This document shows, piece after piece, positions 1-10,599 of a stretch of 64,000 nt of DNA. How positions within the stretch are numbered: the first letter of the stretch is position 1; every line of letters starts with the position of its first letter. The notes beneath the pieces are model-generated. The model saw only the letters and a program-made list of their open reading frames with translations. It was not told the origin of the DNA and searched no databases. Both the position numbers and the translations under genes were made by a program. This DNA is from Nectonema munidae (Eukaryota; Nematomorpha; Nectonematoida; Nectonematidae), in NCBI GenBank assembly GCA_030549495.1, contig JAUIRK010000967.1, forward strand, positions 1-64,000, in the 5' to 3' direction.

Positions 1-1975
1 ACATAAAAAACTTTTTAGGGCTTCTGACTTTAGAGAAAGATTAAAAAACTAGTTGCAGAAATCATCATAATATTTGAGTTCTACAAAAAGAATTAGATCA
101 AGAAAAATTTTCAAACAATTGGCAATGGAAATTTAAGGAGGCGTACGCCGGTTCTACCCTCTCGCCAGTGATATAGCCTTACGGATGAAAGTGCTTGGAT
201 ATATGACAACCAACCAAACAACACCTAAATAAATTAATGTTTTAAAATTTAAAGCTTTAATTTATTAAATTTATTTAATATTTATTTATAATTATATTTA
301 TTTAGTTTTAATATAAAACTGTTTTAAAACTAAATAAAAAGTGTTAATTTAAAACTTAAAAATAAATTATATTTTACATTTGAATTTATATTGAAAAAAA
401 ATCTATGAAAGATAAGAATTTTCGTTTTTTATCTTTTACGTAGAGCCTATTTATTTTTATTTTGGTTCTTTTTTGTTCAGAAACAATTTTTAAAAAGAGT
501 TTGGAGAAGTTAGGGTAAGTTTGGGTAAAAAGTCACGAGGAAAAAATACACCTTTTATACAAATTTATTTATATAGAATTATAGTTTGTTGGTTTGAAAA
601 TCAAACACAAAGACGTGTTCAAAAAGGCTGTTTGTTTTCAAACAACTTTTCAACTTCTAAAAAATATAGTCACGAATGGGTAATCCACAGATAATAATAA
701 AAAAAGAAAAGAAAGTTATGTGAAAATGATGATGAGGTAAAAGAGGATCATGTTTGATAATTAATTATGCGACCAACACTAATACAATTGAAACACCAGA
801 TATAATTACATTGCTAACAGAAAATGCATGGTTTGAACATTTCGTTGTCATGGGACCGATCCGTATATGCGGGGACGTCAAACTGTGAAGAGTTCTAATA
901 CAAATAACAAAAAAAGCATGAAAATAGTTATTTCTTTATTATTAAAATCTTCTATGGATGTTGTGGTCTCACGATATATTGTGAAAAAATCAACTATATA
1001 AATATGTATGTATGACATCACATATAGTACATGACAGGGGGCACCACAAGGAACATCGAGGGGCACGGCCTCAGATAGCCACTGATATGAAACGTGAACA
1101 AACAGCTTTTATATTGAAAATGAAACATATTATTTACCAACTTTTAGCTTATTGGTAAGATAAAATATTTCCTTTCACTAATAGTACATGAAATTTAAAA
1201 GTAGTTTTTTAGTAGCTAAAATTATATTAACTACGACGACAGCCACAGTCAAAAAAATCATTATGTTAATCCAATTTTACTATTTCTTCTTTTAGGGTGA
1301 AAGAGAGAGTCTTTTAGATACTTTTTATATATTTTTGTAATTGAAGATATAGGAGCATCGATTATTTCATTAAGAAGATGACCTTTAGAAAACTATAACA
1401 TTTAAAAATCGGTGTGATTCTTATAAGTTTCTTATCTAAAAATATTTGTTTACTTTTTAACAAAATCTTTCTTGAAAGTTTATAGCAAATTTTTATTTTA
1501 ATATTGAATACGTTTTGGAGTTTTTTTTATCCTATTATATAACTGTTCCTCACTTCTTTTTTTGGCTTTATAATAATTATCTGGATTTTTTCACCTATTT
1601 TTTATATCATTTTAAAGTCCTGTTGTAAATATGAATTTAGTATAGTGTTCCTATTTTTTATAGCTGTGACAATAACTTATTTGGTTTGATCCACCATGCT
1701 GCATGTTATTATTCTTATTCTTCCCTCTTTTTTTTTTATTAAATAAATTCAAATTAAAAATTAAAACATGAATCGTTATTCAGCAAAAAATATTTCACAA
1801 TTATAAAAGAATTTTATTTTAATTAATTAAAAAATTACAAATATTTTAGAAATTTAATTAATAAATTTTTATTTTAAAGGAGAAAAGTGAAACATATATA
1901 AAGTGAAATTAAGATTGATTTGATAATTTTTCTGTTTTTATACTTTTTTTACTCTAGTTTATCCTTTTTTTTAAC
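1..1975. other. AT-rich upstream flank of ALYREF, no gene seen
   Basis: Apart from a SINE tail near 128-225, I see no credible exon on either strand. The short open frames are low-complexity or K/N/F/I-rich. The ALYREF promoter and 5' UTR must lie in the last few hundred bases, but I cannot point to a TATA box or initiator with confidence in such AT-rich sequence. Confidence 0.5.
128..225 (+). repeat. SINE 3' portion with CCAA-type tail (copy 1)
   Basis: The stretch around 170-222 (atatagccttacgg, then tgaaagtgcttggatat, then ccaaccaac) matches the 3' part of the SINE at 25697-25888, which reads atatagccgtacgg, tgaaagtgctttgatat and a run of CCAA repeats. The tRNA-like head is not recognisable here, so this is a 5'-truncated or diverged copy. 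Confidence 0.55.
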
Positions 1976-2125
1976 ATGGCTGAAATTGATCAATCTTTAG
2001 ATCAGATTATAAAAAACAAGCGTATGAGCAAAAGTAAATTTAACGCTAAAAAATTTCAAAATAAATCTCCTGGTAAAAGAAATTTCAAGACAAAGAATGT
2101 TAAATCTAATTTCGGCTATAATCGA
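1976..2125 (+). CDS. ALYREF: ALYREF coding exon 1
   Basis: Fifty codons, ending in phase 0 at CGA before gtaatt. It begins [16 protein letters not shown], the conserved N-terminal UAP56-binding motif, followed by a basic, lysine/asparagine-rich arm. It is 4.5 kb upstream of the RRM exons; phase and motif order support the link. Confidence 0.9.
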
Positions 2126-5100
2126 GTAATTTTTTTAAAATATATTTCATAACTTGTTTTGTTGTACTTTCAATAGAATAACAAATGTAGTATATAGAAC
2201 AGACAAAAAATATAATAGCTACTAAAATTTAAATTATTTATTTATCATTAAGAAATATATGAAATGTTTGTATACTTAAGTTAGTTATTTTGACAAAATA
2301 ACTTTGCATAATAAATTTTAATTTTGTAGACAAAACATTTACTAAAGTACATTTAAAAAAATTCTTCCAAAGAGAATATTGAGTTAATCTGTTGAAAAAA
2401 CAGTTTAGAAAACTTTAAATGTTTATAAAAAAAATCTGAAACAAATAAGAAGCCTCATGGAACTTGAATAAAATATTTTTTATAAAAATTCAGGCAATTT
2501 TGAAATATGTTCTGGGAATTCTTGTCAATGCTTAGGTAATTTTATATGTGTAGAAAATTGCTATCTATAATCCATCGAAGAACGTAAAGTAATTGCAAGA
2601 AAGAGTTTCTTCCCAGGTAACTGCTTTAAAGTCCAAATGATAAAAATTCAAAGATGCAGGAAATTAGTTGTATAACATTGATAGGAGATCGAAGTTATAG
2701 TATTTCAGATTTTTATCTAGTTTTGGAGACATTTTATATGCCGAGGAGACGAGAGCCAACTATATATATCTTTTTAACGGTTATTCTTTTATTTTCGATC
2801 TATCCAGGGCTTTTTCTGGAATTTAAATGAGTTCAAAACAATAGGTCAATTATTAAATGCAATCATGTAAGAGCAATCATGTTTTAGATGAGTACTGCTA
2901 ATAATTTAGAAGCATTTCGGATGAAGTGGTGTTTGCACTTCTCAAATAAGTTTACAGACTCCACTTCATTCTCTATATTTGCCATTTCGTGATTCTTCAT
3001 AAATTAGTCAATGTTGAACAAAAAACGAAACGAATAGAAGTACCTGTTATATCTCTTACTACTAAAGACCTTGATTTATTTATTTTTACTTGACGGTAGA
3101 ATGACTAATTCATGTCTGATGAACCAAATTTGTTCTCAGTTTGATCTTTTCACATCTTTGCTGTCTACTTCTATATTATAATAATTTAGAGCCGTGGTTT
3201 TGGAACTTTATGTTGCTATGCCCCCTTTAAAAAGTTTATTTTTGGCGCCTTCCATCCACTTCCTTTATTTAATGAAATAAAACAAACATTCTTTTTTTTA
3301 TCTTTATGGGTTTATCATTTTGCTGTTTTTAAGGTATCTTTTGAACCTGTCAATAATACCATCCAACTTATTCAGTCGTTCCTTATCCCATATATCAAGA
3401 TTTTAATTCAATTTATACTTTTGGGCACCTTGTCTTAAAGCTCTGCTTCACACATCACTATCATTTTTCAATATTTATTTAATCCTTCTTAGACCAGAAA
3501 AATTTGCTCGATTTTCTAACATATTTGTTGGATATTTTATTTCCTGGAAATTATAGCAAAGAAATTTCTCCTTATTCTACTAACCTACAAAATTTGAAAA
3601 ATACTATCACTTTGTCGATAACCCCTTTATAATCTCGATTAGTAATCTAGCATTAGAAAATTTCCTAGTTTAAGAATATTTATTGATTTGATTAATGATT
3701 GGGATGGTGTAAAACATGTTTCTTGTGAAATGTCTTTTAGCGTTTTTCGATTGAAATGTGCCAGTCCTATGATGCTGATGTTGCAAAGATGGCTCTGAAA
3801 GTTCTGATTCGATTTGTCACTACATATAAGTGTGAGAAAGTGTTTTCCATGCTACTTGCCATTGAAACCAAATTCTGAAACAGATTGGAAGTGAATAATG
3901 ATCTGAGAATTGTATTGACCAAAGCAGAGCCAAACTTAAAGTGGTTTAGACAAAGCAGATGCCATCCATCCCATTGAGATTTGGATTGTTCAGACAATTT
4001 TTGAATAAACAATTATGTTGATTTTTTAGTACAGTAGTTTATATGTTGATTTATTTTTTTTTAAATGAGACTCAGAGCTATTAAAAAATTATAGTTTGTC
4101 CGGTACGCCGAAATTTTTTAGAAAGTTTGTGAACAACTCTTCAAGCTCAACAAGGGAACAAAATCATTCATATATGATAGATCACTACTCATCAGATCTC
4201 TTGTAAATCTTTAGGCAGCTGAATTTTTGGTTGAACCGATTTTATATTTGGTGTTCGAAGGTTAAACATTTCTTTGTCTTCTAAAGACCATATGGAAAGG
4301 GTTGTATTAGATGACTCATTGGTAATACAGTCAGACCTCATTTATTCGACAACCCCGCTTTCCGATGCAATATTTATTAGGAGCTAAAAGATTTTTCTTA
4401 GCTTTTTATCTCACTAATTGTCAATAAGCCTGGTTCATATCAAATAAATTGGTTGGATGGATTGATCTTAAAATTAAATTTTTATCAACGAAATCTTACC
4501 AAACTGGATTAGTAACACAGAAAAACAAAGAAATCTTATATAATCTCAATTTTATTCCTGCCTACACGTATATTCAGTTAGTAAAGTAAATAATTTGAAA
4601 CTATATTTTGGACCGAATCTATGAATTGACAGGTAAAAAGGCGACCCTTTTAATCCGTTAACGCCCAATGTCGACTATATTCGACTTTACAAAAATAAAA
4701 TCGTCTGCTTTTATCAAAGCTCATTAATACAAATCTTCTGCTTTACATTAGATATCGTCTGATTATTCTGGTCGTTAACGGGTTAAATAGAAATTGAAGG
4801 TTTAAAATTTATGGAAAAAAATTAGCTAATCTTAAATTTATATAAATTAGCTATTCCATTCCCTAAGTTATACGATATAAATCACCTAAATTTTAAGAAA
4901 AGTGTAAAAACATTGCTTACTATTCACAGCAATCTTGATAAAAAAAACTAAAACATTAAATAAAATGAGTATCTAAAAATAAAGATACTATATAATATTT
5001 GATTTCTGGAATAAAAGACTTGATTGTTTAAATTATATTTGGCAAATATATAAAGGCCTTTTCCTTAACTTGTGCATTCTATTACATTATTCTAACTCTT

Positions 5101-7376
5101 TTAGTTACGGTAATCAATAGGAATAAACCTTTTGAATTTAAATTATAGAGAGTACTTTATAGCTATGTGCCATAAAAAATATTTTCTCCGCTGAAGAATA
5201 TATGGGCTCTTGTTCAAATTAATGGCTACATTACAGCCTCTGATCAAATATAGCTCAACTTCGCATTATTATATCAATGAAGTGGAAATTAATGAAAAAA
5301 AAATTTTTTTTAATATTCATTGTATGACTTAAACAAGAAAAGTAATATGGAAAGTCTGCTCCCAAACCTTTTAAATACTATAGAAAATTGGAAATTATTG
5401 TGCTCAGCTTATTGGTCAAAAAAGCCTTTCGCCCCCCCCCCCCCCACAGATGAGCGCCCCTGAGAAATATTCAGAAATAGTATCTACAAAAACATTTTTC
5501 CAAAACAAAAATAAATGGGTTTAAAATTACAAAAAATAATCAAAAAGTAATGATAAGTTAAGAATTAACTGACCTAATCTTTTGAGACATTTCTCGTTTT
5601 AAAAGTGGAAAGTTATGAAGGAGTTTGAAAAAATAAGAAATGAAAGCAAAAGATTGGCGCCCTTATTGAACCCATTAACGAGTGTAAAAAAGTATCTTGC
5701 CTTTTTGACCAAGGATGAAATTTTTTTGAAAAACTTTATTATTGATGAAATAGTATTATTACACTCTTTTTTTATTTTACCAGAAAAATTAATAGAAATT
5801 GATCTCATTATGTGTGATGCGCTAGTCATTACTGAGTAAGCAAACTTAACTCGAATTATTACATCAAAAATGTAACATATAATATAAATTTTGAATTGGA
5901 AACTAAAAAAATTACTGAGTCGAAGTATGAATTCTTTGGCTTAGTATCCAATTTTTGGTACTTAATGTAAGTAGCTTTGACCTGGTTGAACAACGTTATG
6001 CTATACATACATATCTATCCGAATTATACAAAAGCTGGACTTTTACATTTTTTTCCTTGTTTTTTGATAAATTTTTAGTAAAATGACTTACAAAACCTGA
6101 CAATTTTAGTTCTACTTCTGGTTTGATTCGGCAAACCCTTATAGAAATAACAAATGTTCATGGCACGTAAAAATTAATTAAAATGTATAATGTATTTTCA
6201 TAGAAGTTTAAAATATGAATGAACAGAAATTTCATTATAAATACACTGATAATAATAAATCTGTTTAGTTTAACCCATTTCATCAAAAAAAAAGCAGATG
6301 AAATGAAGTTATTTGTTATAAAATACCTTAAAATCAAGAAATTCTCTCTGCTAGTTAAAACTAACGATGGCATGAAATGCGTTAAAAGCAGCTGAGTTTT
6401 TCCCTCTTTCTGCATAAATTATAAAGGTTTGTAAAATTTGACAATATTTTTAAAAGGTGAGAATTTAACAAATTTTTAGTTCTCTCAACTCGGAAAGTAG
6501 GCACGGTTTCCGCTGGAAAACCTGCGTGCGTCTTCGTTTTCCCATCTCTACTTTGGCTAAGCGACTGTGACATGATTTTGTTTTATGTATTTCATTTTTA
6601 GGCTCAAGTTTTACCCGACAAATGGAAGCATGATATGTATTCTGCGAATGGTCCATCTAGTAACATGAATTTGGCTTCCGGTCCTGGAAAGCTTTTCATC
6701 TCCAACTTAGACTTTGGAGTTTCCGATAATGATATTCAAGTATGCATTTTTCGAGTAGTAGTGGTAAATGGATACATTGTTCGTCTTTCTGAAGGAGTTG
6801 TATGGCGATTTTGGGCCTTTGATTCGCGCATCTGTTCATTACGATCGTACTGGGCGTTCACTCGGCACTGCTGATATTTTGTACGAAAATAAATTCGATG
6901 CTATACGAGCCATGAAAAAATATAATAATGTCCCATTAGATGGTATTATTCCGATAATGATCTCTTTTAATTCTATTTTCTTTGAAATCTTTTTTCTTCG
7001 TAAAATTAGGAAAGCCAATGAATATCCAACTAGCTAGTTCAGTTGTTCCCGCTCTAAACAGGAATCAAAATGTCAAGCGTGTTGGGCTTTTTAGGTATGC
7101 ATTCCAAAATTCGTATTTTTATTCCTCGATTTCTCCTATATCTTAAATCTGTTGTATTTTCAGAGGAGATGCTCAACAACGTTCATCCAATTCTAATAGA
7201 GTTGGCCAATTTAGAAATAATAGGAGATCATTCAGAGGAGGAAGACGTTCCAATGAAGTGAGTAAAGATGCTCTTGATACTCAATTAACTCAATATTCAT
7301 CCTCGGTATGCTTCTCCACAAAAAATAAGGCTTTTTTTTCTAATTCACCCTTTTCTTTCAGATGGAGATTGAGTGA
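1976..7376 (+). CDS. ALYREF: ALYREF / Ref1-type mRNA export adaptor (THO complex subunit 4), 6 coding exons
   Basis: Exons: 1976-2125, 6602-6739, 6795-6942, 7010-7094, 7164-7305 and 7362-7376, all with GT-AG borders and compatible phases. They give 225 residues, close to the usual 230-260. The N-terminal UAP56-binding motif is [10 protein letters not shown] (about residues 7-16). DKWKHDMY (56-63) precedes an RRM with RNP2 LFISNL (81-86), GVSDNDIQ (89-96) and RNP1-region [10 protein letters not shown] (117-126), then [15 protein letters not shown]-terminal UAP56-binding helix, [12 protein letters not shown], sits at 207-218. Known role of the family: nuclear adaptor in TREX that binds UAP56/DDX39B and hands mRNA to the NXF1 export receptor. 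The arms around the RRM are lysine- and asparagine-rich; only one short arginine/glycine patch (SFRGGRRSN) resembles the family's RGG boxes. Start: first ATG of exon 1, matching the family N-terminus MAD..DMSLDDIIK. The identity is very secure. Confidence 0.97.
3744..3977 (+). pseudogene. hAT (Buster/ZBED5-like) transposase C-terminal remnant
   Basis: One frame reads [20 protein letters not shown], then [13 protein letters not shown], one in-frame stop, [15 protein letters not shown], and ends CHPSH followed by a stop. This is the C-terminal hAT dimerisation region of the ZBED5/SCAND3/Buster group, whose consensus is roughly TTYLCEsgFS..iK.KyRnRL..e.DLR......PSH. No upstream catalytic part was found. 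A possible left terminus lies near 3193 (ccgtggttttggaac, then a C-run), resembling the Buster end CAGTGGTTCTCAA. The remnant lies in ALYREF intron 1 and is dead. Confidence 0.8.
4255..4600. repeat. Dispersed repeat, copy in ALYREF intron 1 (partner at 7920-8480)
   Basis: Segments such as tgtcttctaaagaccatat and ggttggatggattgat recur in the same order at 7920-8480 as tgtcttctggagaccatat and ggttaagtggattgat. The downstream parts are also alike (accaaactggattagtaaca / accagattactta; cctgcctac / cctacctac). I judge identity at about 70-75% with indels. The family is unknown, and both copies lie near hAT termini. Confidence 0.5.
4654..4782. mobile_element. piggyBac-like MITE, copy A (TTAA-flanked)
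   Basis: 129 bp between TTAA at 4650-4653 and TTAA at 4783-4786. The terminal inverted repeats are (t)CCGTTAACGCCCA and, from the right end, CCCGTTAACGACCAG. It is one of at least seven related copies in the window (see 16913, 28323, 30940, 31274, 40454, 41550). Confidence 0.75.
5195..5370. repeat. Dispersed repeat, partner of 11497-11690
   Basis: The order ggctcttgttcaaattaa, tggctacattac, ctgatcaa, and later aagaaaagtaatatggaaa matches 11500-11690 (ggcccttattcaaattcc, tggctacgttac, ttgatcaa, aagaaaagtaatatagaaa). It is followed by a run of 14 C at 5432-5445. Family unknown. Confidence 0.45.
6602..7376 (+). CDS. ALYREF: ALYREF coding exons 2-6 (RRM and C-terminal arm)
   Basis: Exon 2 (6602-6739) carries the pre-RRM segment and RNP2. 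Exon 3 (6795-6942) carries the centre of the RRM. Exon 4 (7010-7094) carries the last RRM strand and linker. Exon 5 (7164-7305) carries the arginine-containing arm and C-terminal UAP56-binding helix. Exon 6 (7362-7376) adds only MEIE and the stop. Introns 2-5 are tiny (55-69 bp), in contrast to intron 1 at 4.5 kb. Confidence 0.96.
7258..7263 (+). promoter_or_regulatory. Possible alternative 5' splice site inside ALYREF exon 5
   Basis: After codon 205 the exon reads GAA then GTGAGT, a perfect match to the U1-complementary donor. The donor that gives the full protein, G then GTATGC at 7306, is weaker. Splicing from 7258 to the exon 6 acceptor keeps phase 0 and would give a 209-residue protein lacking the C-terminal UAP56-binding helix. 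This is inference from sequence only. Confidence 0.4.
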
Positions 7377-7464
7377 GAGAGGCATGCAAGTGATTGATTC
7401 TAAAGTAGATGTTCTGCTTTTATACAAAAAATTTTAATATGTCTTTAATTTCCTTTAGCCTAAA

Positions 7465-7470
7465 AATAAA
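7465..7470 (+). terminator. ALYREF: Poly(A) signal AATAAA of ALYREF
   Basis: Canonical AATAAA 89 bases after the stop codon, followed by a T-rich stretch. It implies a 3' UTR of about 110 bases. Confidence 0.65.
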
Positions 7471-7554
7471 TTTTCTTTTTTTTATTCAATTTTTTTCACC
7501 CATTTACATCTCATTACTGGGTATGTTTAAAAGGTTTAATTAAAGCTTTTTAAT

Positions 7555-7642
7555 CAGTGATTCCTAAACTCTTTGGCGCACTCCCCTTTTGATCCCCTAA
7601 GCATATTCCATTTCTAAAACTTTTCATGTATTATAGAGAATA
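7555..7642 (+). mobile_element. Lone hAT (Buster-type) left terminus
   Basis: CAGTGATTCCTAAACTCTTT followed by ggcgcactcccctttt has the form of the Buster/Charlie-like hAT left end (CAGTGGTTCTCAAACTTTTT, then a C-rich stretch). No matching right end or coding region was found. The Tigger-type MITE at 7643 appears to have inserted just inside it. Confidence 0.5.
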
Positions 7643-7869
7643 CCGTATGTGCCAGTGTATAAGTCGAACCCAGTTTTTAAAAAATTAGTTTTTTTAAAGC
7701 AATATCTATATCTAGTTTACTTTAGACAATAAAATACAAAAAATAGAGTTTTTAAAACTTTAAATGGCAAAAAAATTATTTATTTTTTACAAAAAATTGA
7801 GTTTCGGTTTATTTTTAAAGACAAAATTAAGGGGTACTCTAAGGTGGACTTATACCCCAGCACATACGG
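7643..7869. mobile_element. Tigger-type MITE, 227 bp
   Basis: Terminal inverted repeats: left CCGTATGTGCCAGTGTATAA, and from the right end CCGTATGTGCTGGGGTATAA. A TA precedes the left end; the right flank is TG, so the target duplication is diverged. The termini resemble those of the larger element at 18217-19065 (CCGTATTTCCCCACG). Confidence 0.7.
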
Positions 7870-7919
7870 TGGTTACATTGATATAATTTTGAAAATAGCA
7901 AATAAAATATATTTAAAAA

Positions 7920-8480
7920 TTTACCTCAAAATTATCTCTGTCTTCTGGAGACCATATAGAAAAACTTGCATTGGATGAAAGACACATTGATAATAATAAT
8001 ACCACAATATGGTAGAGACTGTTCTGGGTCTGAAAGTTGGTTAACCTTTTTTGGCCTCTTCTATATTATGGAATTAAGACTTCTGCTTTTTAGAGCAATT
8101 TTCATTTTTTGAGGAATTTTTTTTTTGAAAAAAATTACAATTCAAAGTATTCTTTTATTTTTACCGTCACTTGTCTGTATCGAGAGAATACAGATTATAT
8201 ATTATTAATTAAAATTACCAGACAAAACCAAAGTAGTTTTCAGATTTTATTAAAGATAAAAAGTCGCAGACAAATTGCTTCATATGAAATGAATTGGTTA
8301 AGTGGATTGATTACTCTTTACTAAGACACTTTGACACCTAAAATAACATTTTAAAATTTATATTAGTGAAATTTTTAGCAGCGTAGTCTTTCCAAACCAG
8401 ATTACTTACATGAAGAGCAAAGAATCATCATATGTAATCATAGTATTCCTACCTACTTTTATACTTGTTCGATTTTGTTT
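7920..8480. repeat. Dispersed repeat, partner of 4255-4600
   Basis: Second copy of the repeat described at 4255-4600, with about 170 extra bases in the middle relative to that copy. No coding potential recognised. Confidence 0.45.
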
Positions 8481-8629
8481 GAAAATACATTTATGACTTG
8501 GATACAGGAATTAACGGTTAAGAATTCGTGAATGTAAATTCTGGCCTTTTGGTATAAATTGAAAGTCCAAAAATAAATTTTGCTACATACCTCAAATTTA
8601 AATGAATTTGTTAGTTTCAACAGCTCCCA

Positions 8630-9200
8630 GTGTCTTCCCATCAGATGTTATAACCCCATATCATCTCCCATTATGTTTACCTATCCTGATTTGAACGTCT
8701 TGCTTGTGCAAATCGTGTCAAAAATGGATTATTTACTAAATAGCTGGGCTCCTGCCGGTCGAATACCTCGTTCAGCGCACCATCGGTGGAATTTTCGATT
8801 CACCCGATATCCCAGTCCTTCCTTCCAGGTTACGCTGCCTTGGATCATGTCAAACACGACCTCAACGCGATACCTCCGTCGGAACTGGTTTGGCGCTGTT
8901 CAAAGTTACTTCTCTCCGATGGGCCGCCAGCCAAAAGATCGAGCCTTCTCGAATGAGTAACTGAGGCAGTTCTAGACTCGTTACCTACTCTCAACTTACT
9001 GCTACCAACAACGTATTCCTTTTGATGCTCACTACTGCCAACTCATGAGCCTCACCGCCGCTCGTATTAACCAGATTCCCCGCAGAACTTCATCAACGAC
9101 AGCGTCCGGGCAATATCCGTCCTAACTTTAGGCATTGTAAGCTCTCTTTTCTCGAGTGTGGAGATGCAAGCAATCTCTTCAATACCGAGCATCTCAGGCA
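8630..9200. other. GC-rich island of unknown origin
   Basis: Between 8701 and 9180 I count 241 G/C in 480 bases (50%), against about 28-30% in the flanks. The + strand is open for 126 codons (8580-8960), but no frame gives a family I recognise, and another frame is also open over part of it. It could be a decayed coding segment from a GC-richer source, an old element, or a retrocopy. It has no splice sites that would join it to a host gene. Confidence 0.5.
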
Positions 9201-9970
9201 AAAAATGTTTTAATTTTATCATCACATCCTGTCATAATGGGTATTATAAAAGATAATGGGGAAGAGCAGCTTCTAAACAATATATTTTTTTAAAAAGGGG
9301 TACAGATATTGATCAAAAAATTAAAAGTTTTCCAACATCACGAAGGATTTATTACATTACTTTTACATTTACTGCGTTTAGTTATTTTTATATGCATCAA
9401 GGGTGAATGCTATGAATATTTATGATATAATCCCGCGCAATGCAATCCGTTAAAACTAGGAATCGAACTTGTATATTCATTGATTCTTCCAGCTCTAGAT
9501 AGTAGAGACAAAAATGGACTCTATATAGAATTGAGGAAATATATTGATGTTTTTATTGACGAAATCACATGTGTGAAAAAACAATACCTTCTACTTTAGC
9601 TCATCCTGAAACAGGAATTAAAAGACGATGTTCTTGCTTAGAATAAGTATATGACACACACCATAAAAACAAAAAAATAATATTGGCAAAAATAGTAAGC
9701 AATGTCAAATTTGCCTGGAATCTGTATGCAACAAACAGCTTTATAATTTGCATGAATTAATTACAACAATAGTTTATAAAGTATTTTATTCTTGTGACAA
9801 AACATATGTGGTTATATTCCTCGTGGATTTTTTCTATACTACATGTAATCATGTATATGTTATATAAATTGTATTCATCGATGTATACTCATGATGTATA
9901 TACATGAAAATGTATATTCATGGTTCTGATGGAACATCTTTTGCTTCACAACCAATTGTCCGAAAAGTGA
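9200..9970. other. AT-rich intergenic stretch, nothing recognised
   Basis: No coding, repeat or RNA feature that I can support. Short TATATACATG-type simple patterns occur around 9840-9920. Confidence 0.4.
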
Positions 9971-9978
9971 TACCATCA

Positions 9979-10165
9979 TCATCCATTCGCTCTAATGAGC
10001 AGGTTTCGTCCTGGCGAGCCAAGGTCGACCTTGAATTTGCAGCGACGTGTCCATCTTCCTTTCATTTCAGCATCTTCAATCTCCAGGTTCCTTTTCTTCA
10101 TGTCTTCTTTAACAGCATCTTCCCATCTTTTTTTCAGTCTCCCTCTCCTCCCTTGTCCAGTGAGT
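9979..10165 (-). pseudogene. Non-LTR retrotransposon ORF2 C-terminal scrap
   Basis: The minus strand reads GRRGRLKKRWEDAVKEDMKK, then RNLEIEDAEMKGRW. This matches the tail of RTE/jockey-type LINE ORF2 proteins (GRPKKRW.D.VKEDM...GL...DA.DR..WR). Fewer than 70 residues remain. It abuts a Tigger fragment on the same strand, so the open frame runs across two unrelated elements. Confidence 0.65.
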
Positions 10166-10174
10166 GAGCAGATG

Positions 10175-10560
10175 GGAAAAGTGATACTATGTCGTTTTTT
10201 AAACATTTCAAGCCAACCTTCACTGCATTTAAATCAAAGGCAAAGTTTTGGTCTTTAGCCAAAAGTACAGGTCCTGAAACAGGAATGTTTTGGGATGTCG
10301 CATTTTTGGACCAAAGAAAAAGAGCCTCTTCAACATCGGGGCCAAGACTCTTTCTTATTCTTTTACGCTTTGGTCGAATTTTTTCGTAAAATCCTTGATT
10401 TTATCCGAAGATTTCAGTCAAGTTAGTAGTGTATTGCGGTATTTTAAAATCATCAGCTATTGCTAATTTTGATTTTACATTTAGTTACACAGCAGTAATA
10501 GCACGATACTTTGTGCCAATATCAAAATTTTTGCGTTTAGAAGACGTATGTACCTCTATA
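10175..10560 (-). pseudogene. Tigger/pogo transposase N-terminal fragment (CENP-B-type DNA-binding part)
   Basis: The minus strand reads KSLGPDVEEALFLWSKNATS, QNIPVSGPVLLAKDQNF, and in another frame GWLEMFKKRHSI. This is the CENP-B-type HTH of Tigger/jerky transposases (..DVE.AL..W...AR..NIPISGP.L..KA..FA...GWL.RFKKRH.I). A psq-like HTH remnant (KLAIADDFKIPQYTTNL) lies upstream near 10435-10500. The DDE part is absent; the frame is broken at least once. Confidence 0.7.
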
Positions 10561-10599
10561 AGAACAATTTTTAAAAGGAGAAAAAATTGAGCAGTCAAA

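Noticed and set aside
5599-5839. Overlapping open frames on both strands (74-76 codons)
   Set aside because: AT-rich, no recognised family, open on both strands as expected from composition, no splice or promoter context.
9979-10206. Single 75-codon minus-strand gene
   Set aside because: The frame crosses from a Tigger CENP-B-type fragment into a LINE tail; it is two scraps, not one gene.
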